From Deltaproteobacteria bacterium (GTDB lineage Bacteria > Myxococcota_A > UBA9160 > UBA4427): a stretch of 64,000 nucleotides of DNA. Every line of letters starts with the position of its first letter. The stretch's first letter is position 1. This document shows, one piece after another, positions 61,677 through 64,000 of the stretch. The stretch lies in the NCBI GenBank assembly GCA_029261835.1, contig JAJDAO010000088.1, forward strand, positions 59,059 through 123,058. Direction: 5' to 3'. A model generated the notes under the pieces. The model saw only the letters and a list, made by a program, of their open reading frames with translations. It searched no databases and was not told the origin of the DNA. The position numbers and the translations under genes were made by a program.

Positions 61677-61832
61677 ACTAGCGAATCGACTCGAAGGCAC
61701 TCGAGAGGTAGGACAGTCCGAGAGTAGGAACGCTGGGCTGGGTGCTCGGACTCGGGGCCGATAGCTCGCGTTGCGTCAACTAGACTATCCGGGAGTGCCC
61801 GGCCCCATTTCCGGGCAAGGGGAGAGAAGCAC

Positions 61833-62780
61833 GTGAAGAAGATCGCGATCGGACTGCTGGCGATTGTGGTACTGCTCGTCCTCCTGGCACTCGGAACGCT
61901 GGGCCCCGCGCACCGCCAAATCCGCCGGATCGCGCCCTCTCTCCCGACCCGTTCGGCCATCGACACCGCCTTGTCGGAAGCCGCGGGCCCGGTCTCTCTG
62001 GTGGCGGTCAATTCGGGTAGCCAGGCGAGCTCGGAGGGCGGGGTAGTCACCCACCCGGCGTACCTCCTCGAGTGGTCCGATGGACGGCGCTTCTTGATCG
62101 ACGCGGGCATGGAGCCCGACGAGGTCGTCGCCTTCGGTCGGCCGATCGAACTCATACTGGGCTCGGATCCCGCCGTGCCGCACGGCAGTGTTGCGGGGCA
62201 GCTCGGCAAGGCCATGGCGCAGACCGTGATGGGGATGGCGTTCACCCATCTACACATCGACCACACCCAGGGCATTGGTGCCCTCTGCCGCAGTCGAGAC
62301 GCGCGGCCCCTTCGCGTGTTCCAGACGCCGTATCAGGCCGATGATCTAAACCACACGACGCGTCCGGGACTCGCCCACATCGAAGCATCGGGCTGCGGTC
62401 GGCGGGAGCGTCTGAGTGATGCGACGGGGAACGGTCTCTATCCCATCCCCGGCTTTCCGGGTCTGCTCGCCGTCGCGGGCGGGGGGCACACGCCCGGAAG
62501 CACGATCTTTCTCGCGCGGGTCGGAGAGGGTGTATGGGTGATGGGCGGCGACGTCGCCAACTTCATGGAGTCGGTGACCCTCGATCGACCCAAGGAGGCG
62601 ATCTACAGCTACCTCATCGTTCCCGAGTTCGGAACCCGTCTGGCCGAGCTTCGGGCCTGGCTCCGCACCTTCGACGAAGCGGACGGGTATCGCGTCGCAA
62701 TCTCCCATGATCTCGGCGCAGCGGTAAAGCGGGGAATGGTGGTCTTCGAGGCCGCTTCGCCTGGGGTGCGGGGCCAGTGA
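61833..62780 (+). CDS. membrane-anchored metallo-beta-lactamase-fold hydrolase
   Basis: 315 residues from a GTG preceded by GGGGAGAG. A TM anchor (5-23) is followed by an MBL fold. The zinc motif is FTHLHIDHTQG (H139, H141, D143, H144), the next His is in AGGGHTPGST, the metal Asp in VMGGDVANF and the last His in VAISHDLG. It is a typical glyoxalase II/lactonase-like periplasmic hydrolase. Substrate unknown. It appears monocistronic. Confidence 0.9.
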   Translation: MKKIAIGLLAIVVLLVLLALGTLGPAHRQIRRIAPSLPTRSAIDTALSEAAGPVSLVAVNSGSQASSEGGVVTHPAYLLEWSDGRRFLIDAGMEPDEVVAFGRPIELILGSDPAVPHGSVAGQLGKAMAQTVMGMAFTHLHIDHTQGIGALCRSRDARPLRVFQTPYQADDLNHTTRPGLAHIEASGCGRRERLSDATGNGLYPIPGFPGLLAVAGGGHTPGSTIFLARVGEGVWVMGGDVANFMESVTLDRPKEAIYSYLIVPEFGTRLAELRAWLRTFDEADGYRVAISHDLGAAVKRGMVVFEAASPGVRGQ

Positions 62781-63266
62781 GGCAATGGCGACGCTCCCTG
62801 CTGGTCCTCGTGGACGAGCTGATCGCCAGCTTTCCCATAGATCCGACTCCTTCTCCTTGACCTACATCGCGTTCTCATGACACGATGATCGCGGCTTGGG
62901 AAGGGGACCTCTCGTTTGCAGACTTCGGCATCCCCGCAAACTGTCTCTTGGGTTAGGCCACTCCAATGTCCGAACTCCGCTGACGGGCCACAGGGTGATC
63001 ACGAACTCCAGATGCGACCGAGGCCACTGCGATTCACACTCCTAACAACGCAACAAGGCGCGCTACGAACCCGAATTCGGAGTAGGAATCGTCAATCCGT
63101 GCTGCCGCCGAACGCGAGTCAACTCCACAGCGCGCCTCGTCGATAGGGGAGCGAGTCAACGTCAATCGCGGTCCCACTGGGAGCGAAGATCTGCCGTTGG
63201 CGCAGGATTTGCGCCCACTACCAATACGAGGTTGCTCACGCTCTAGCTCATGAACCGGAGGAACCG
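62781..63266. other. intergenic stretch, no gene recognised
   Basis: About 485 bases. Frames across it are short and low-complexity. GGAGGA directly before 63267 is the ribosome-binding site of the next gene. No repeat or regulatory palindrome was recognised. Confidence 0.4.
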
Positions 63267-63893
63267 ATGATTCGTTTCACGACATTGCTGCTTACCCTAT
63301 TCAGCGTCGCGCTTCCGGCCGCTGCTCAGCTCACGACCACGATCGACGATTCCGTCGCGTTCATGCAGAGCTCGGCGCCTACCCCCCTGAGCGGCGGAAC
63401 CGGTTCTGGCTTTGGTGGGCAGCTTGGAGTCGCGAGCGGGCAAACGGTGGAGATCAGCTGGGACTCGGATGTGCTCGAGCGAACCGGCTTTCGGATGCAG
63501 AACGCGAACTGCGGCACCGCGAATGTGGATGTCATCGTGCTCTACCTGGACACCGAGCCCTCCGCTGGGTTTGCGGATACCACCAGCTTCAGCGACACGT
63601 CTTCCTTGGAGGCGAGTGCCGTCTCGGCGACGCCACTTGGTGCCACCCTGACCTTTGCGGCGGGATTCGCGGCGGATTACGCCATCGCTATCCAGAACAA
63701 CGCCGCTTCTGCCAGCGCGTTCCTCTACGACCTCTCGAATGGTGGACCCCACGTCGTCAGCGCGCTTACTGTCGTCCGTCTAACGGGCAGCTGCCAGCTC
63801 ATCAGGGTCACAGACCTGAGCCTCGCTGACCTCGGCGCCTCGCGCGGTGACGATGTGCTCTCTGAACGGCCGGACACATCGTTAACACTTTAG
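63267..63893 (+). CDS. secreted protein, 3' end altered by a transposon insertion
   Basis: 208 residues with a clean signal peptide (MIRFTTLLLTLFSVALPAAA). The mature part is a Ser/Thr/Ala-rich beta protein (GQTVEISWDSDVLERTGFRM, DYAIAIQNNAASASAFLYDL). It ends GDDVLSERPDTSLTL, and the last residues are read from DNA that appears to be the transposon end beginning near 63868. The original C-terminus, perhaps with a sorting tag like the other exported proteins here, is lost. Confidence 0.72.
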   Translation: MIRFTTLLLTLFSVALPAAAQLTTTIDDSVAFMQSSAPTPLSGGTGSGFGGQLGVASGQTVEISWDSDVLERTGFRMQNANCGTANVDVIVLYLDTEPSAGFADTTSFSDTSSLEASAVSATPLGATLTFAAGFAADYAIAIQNNAASASAFLYDLSNGGPHVVSALTVVRLTGSCQLIRVTDLSLADLGASRGDDVLSERPDTSLTL

Positions 63894-63907
63894 TCCGGGG
63901 ACATCCT

Positions 63908-64000
63908 TTACACCTGTGGATTTCTCATTCTCCGTCCCAGCGCATCTTCGACCTTGAGGATGCGCTCGTCCATCTGGCCAAGCCGGACGTGGCTGTAGTA
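63908..64000 (-). CDS. transposase C-terminus; gene continues beyond the window
   Basis: Read leftward from the window edge: YYSHVRLGQMDERILKVEDA, then LGRRMRNPQV and TAA. This is the C-terminal end of an IS481-like transposase. The DNA between its stop and the secreted gene (CCGGACACATCGTTAACAC and GTCCGGGGACATCC) looks like the terminal region of the element. The rest is outside the window. Confidence 0.65.
   Translation of the reverse strand, partial: YYSHVRLGQMDERILKVEDALGRRMRNPQV

Noticed and set aside
1..64000. tRNA, rRNA, CRISPR arrays
   Set aside because: None recognised by eye on either strand; a covariance-model search would be needed to exclude small RNAs.

Overview
The window is GC-rich bacterial DNA, densely coding on both strands, with Gram-negative envelope genes (TPR/beta-barrel porin, lipoproteins, Tat substrates, PEP-CTERM/IPTL-type sorting tags, a fused ResB-CcsA cytochrome c biogenesis protein). 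Together with the many acyl-CoA and thiolase genes this suggests a large-genome proteobacterium or a deltaproteobacterial-type lineage (Myxococcota, Desulfobacterota_B or similar). The lineage is an inference from gene content. I saw no rRNA, tRNA or CRISPR array.

Layout. 1-12 kb: the 5' part of an acyl-CoA synthetase gene, two sensor kinases (one hybrid), a frame-broken IPTL-tagged surface protein, a di-heme peroxidase remnant, an unrecognised protein with an HEEAH motif, a DUF547 protein, a mercuric-reductase-like flavoprotein beside a VTT/TVP38 membrane protein, an NrtS-like protein and an ECF sigma/anti-sigma pair. 12-20 kb: a large palindromic element, a TraF_2-like outer-membrane protein, an OB-fold secreted protein, a fused ResB-CcsA protein and a PEP-CTERM protein.

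20-42 kb is the most notable region: a divergent, rearranged Pel-type exopolysaccharide locus. One leftward operon encodes a double-FHA/GAF protein, PelD (4 TM + GAF, no GGDEF domain), a PelE-like protein, PelF, PelG and a secreted beta-helix protein. A divergent galE has Cys at the position that lets epimerases accept UDP-GlcNAc/GalNAc. A second leftward operon encodes a PelA-like deacetylase, a PelB-like TPR porin and a Tat-exported glycoside hydrolase. Opposite it lies a very large glycoside-hydrolase lipoprotein, and beyond that a truncated PelA-like lipoprotein and IS3 debris. The two halves are separated by IS3 debris and three abutting or neighbouring repeat elements.

42.8-46.2 kb: two overlapping lipoprotein genes, each with ankyrin repeats, a caspase-like domain and a canonical EF-hand loop, then a small outer-membrane protein. 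46.2-59.7 kb: a catabolic region likely for a steroid-, terpenoid- or aromatic-type substrate: TetR regulator, type II DMSO-reductase-family molybdoenzyme without neighbouring beta/gamma subunits, two SCP2-type thiolases, an HMG-CoA-synthase-like/DUF35 fusion, a phenylacetate-CoA-ligase-like enzyme, an NTF2-like protein and nitroreductase-fold proteins. A piece of the TetR gene plus its promoter/operator is duplicated ahead of the ligase operon, so both operons may answer to one regulator. 59.7-64 kb: methyltransferase, a second TetR with a 24-bp palindromic operator, an MBL-fold protein and a secreted protein whose 3' end runs into a transposon that continues beyond the window.

Across the window, palindromic elements are bounded by CTAG, and three of them supply the TAG stop codon of the adjacent gene.
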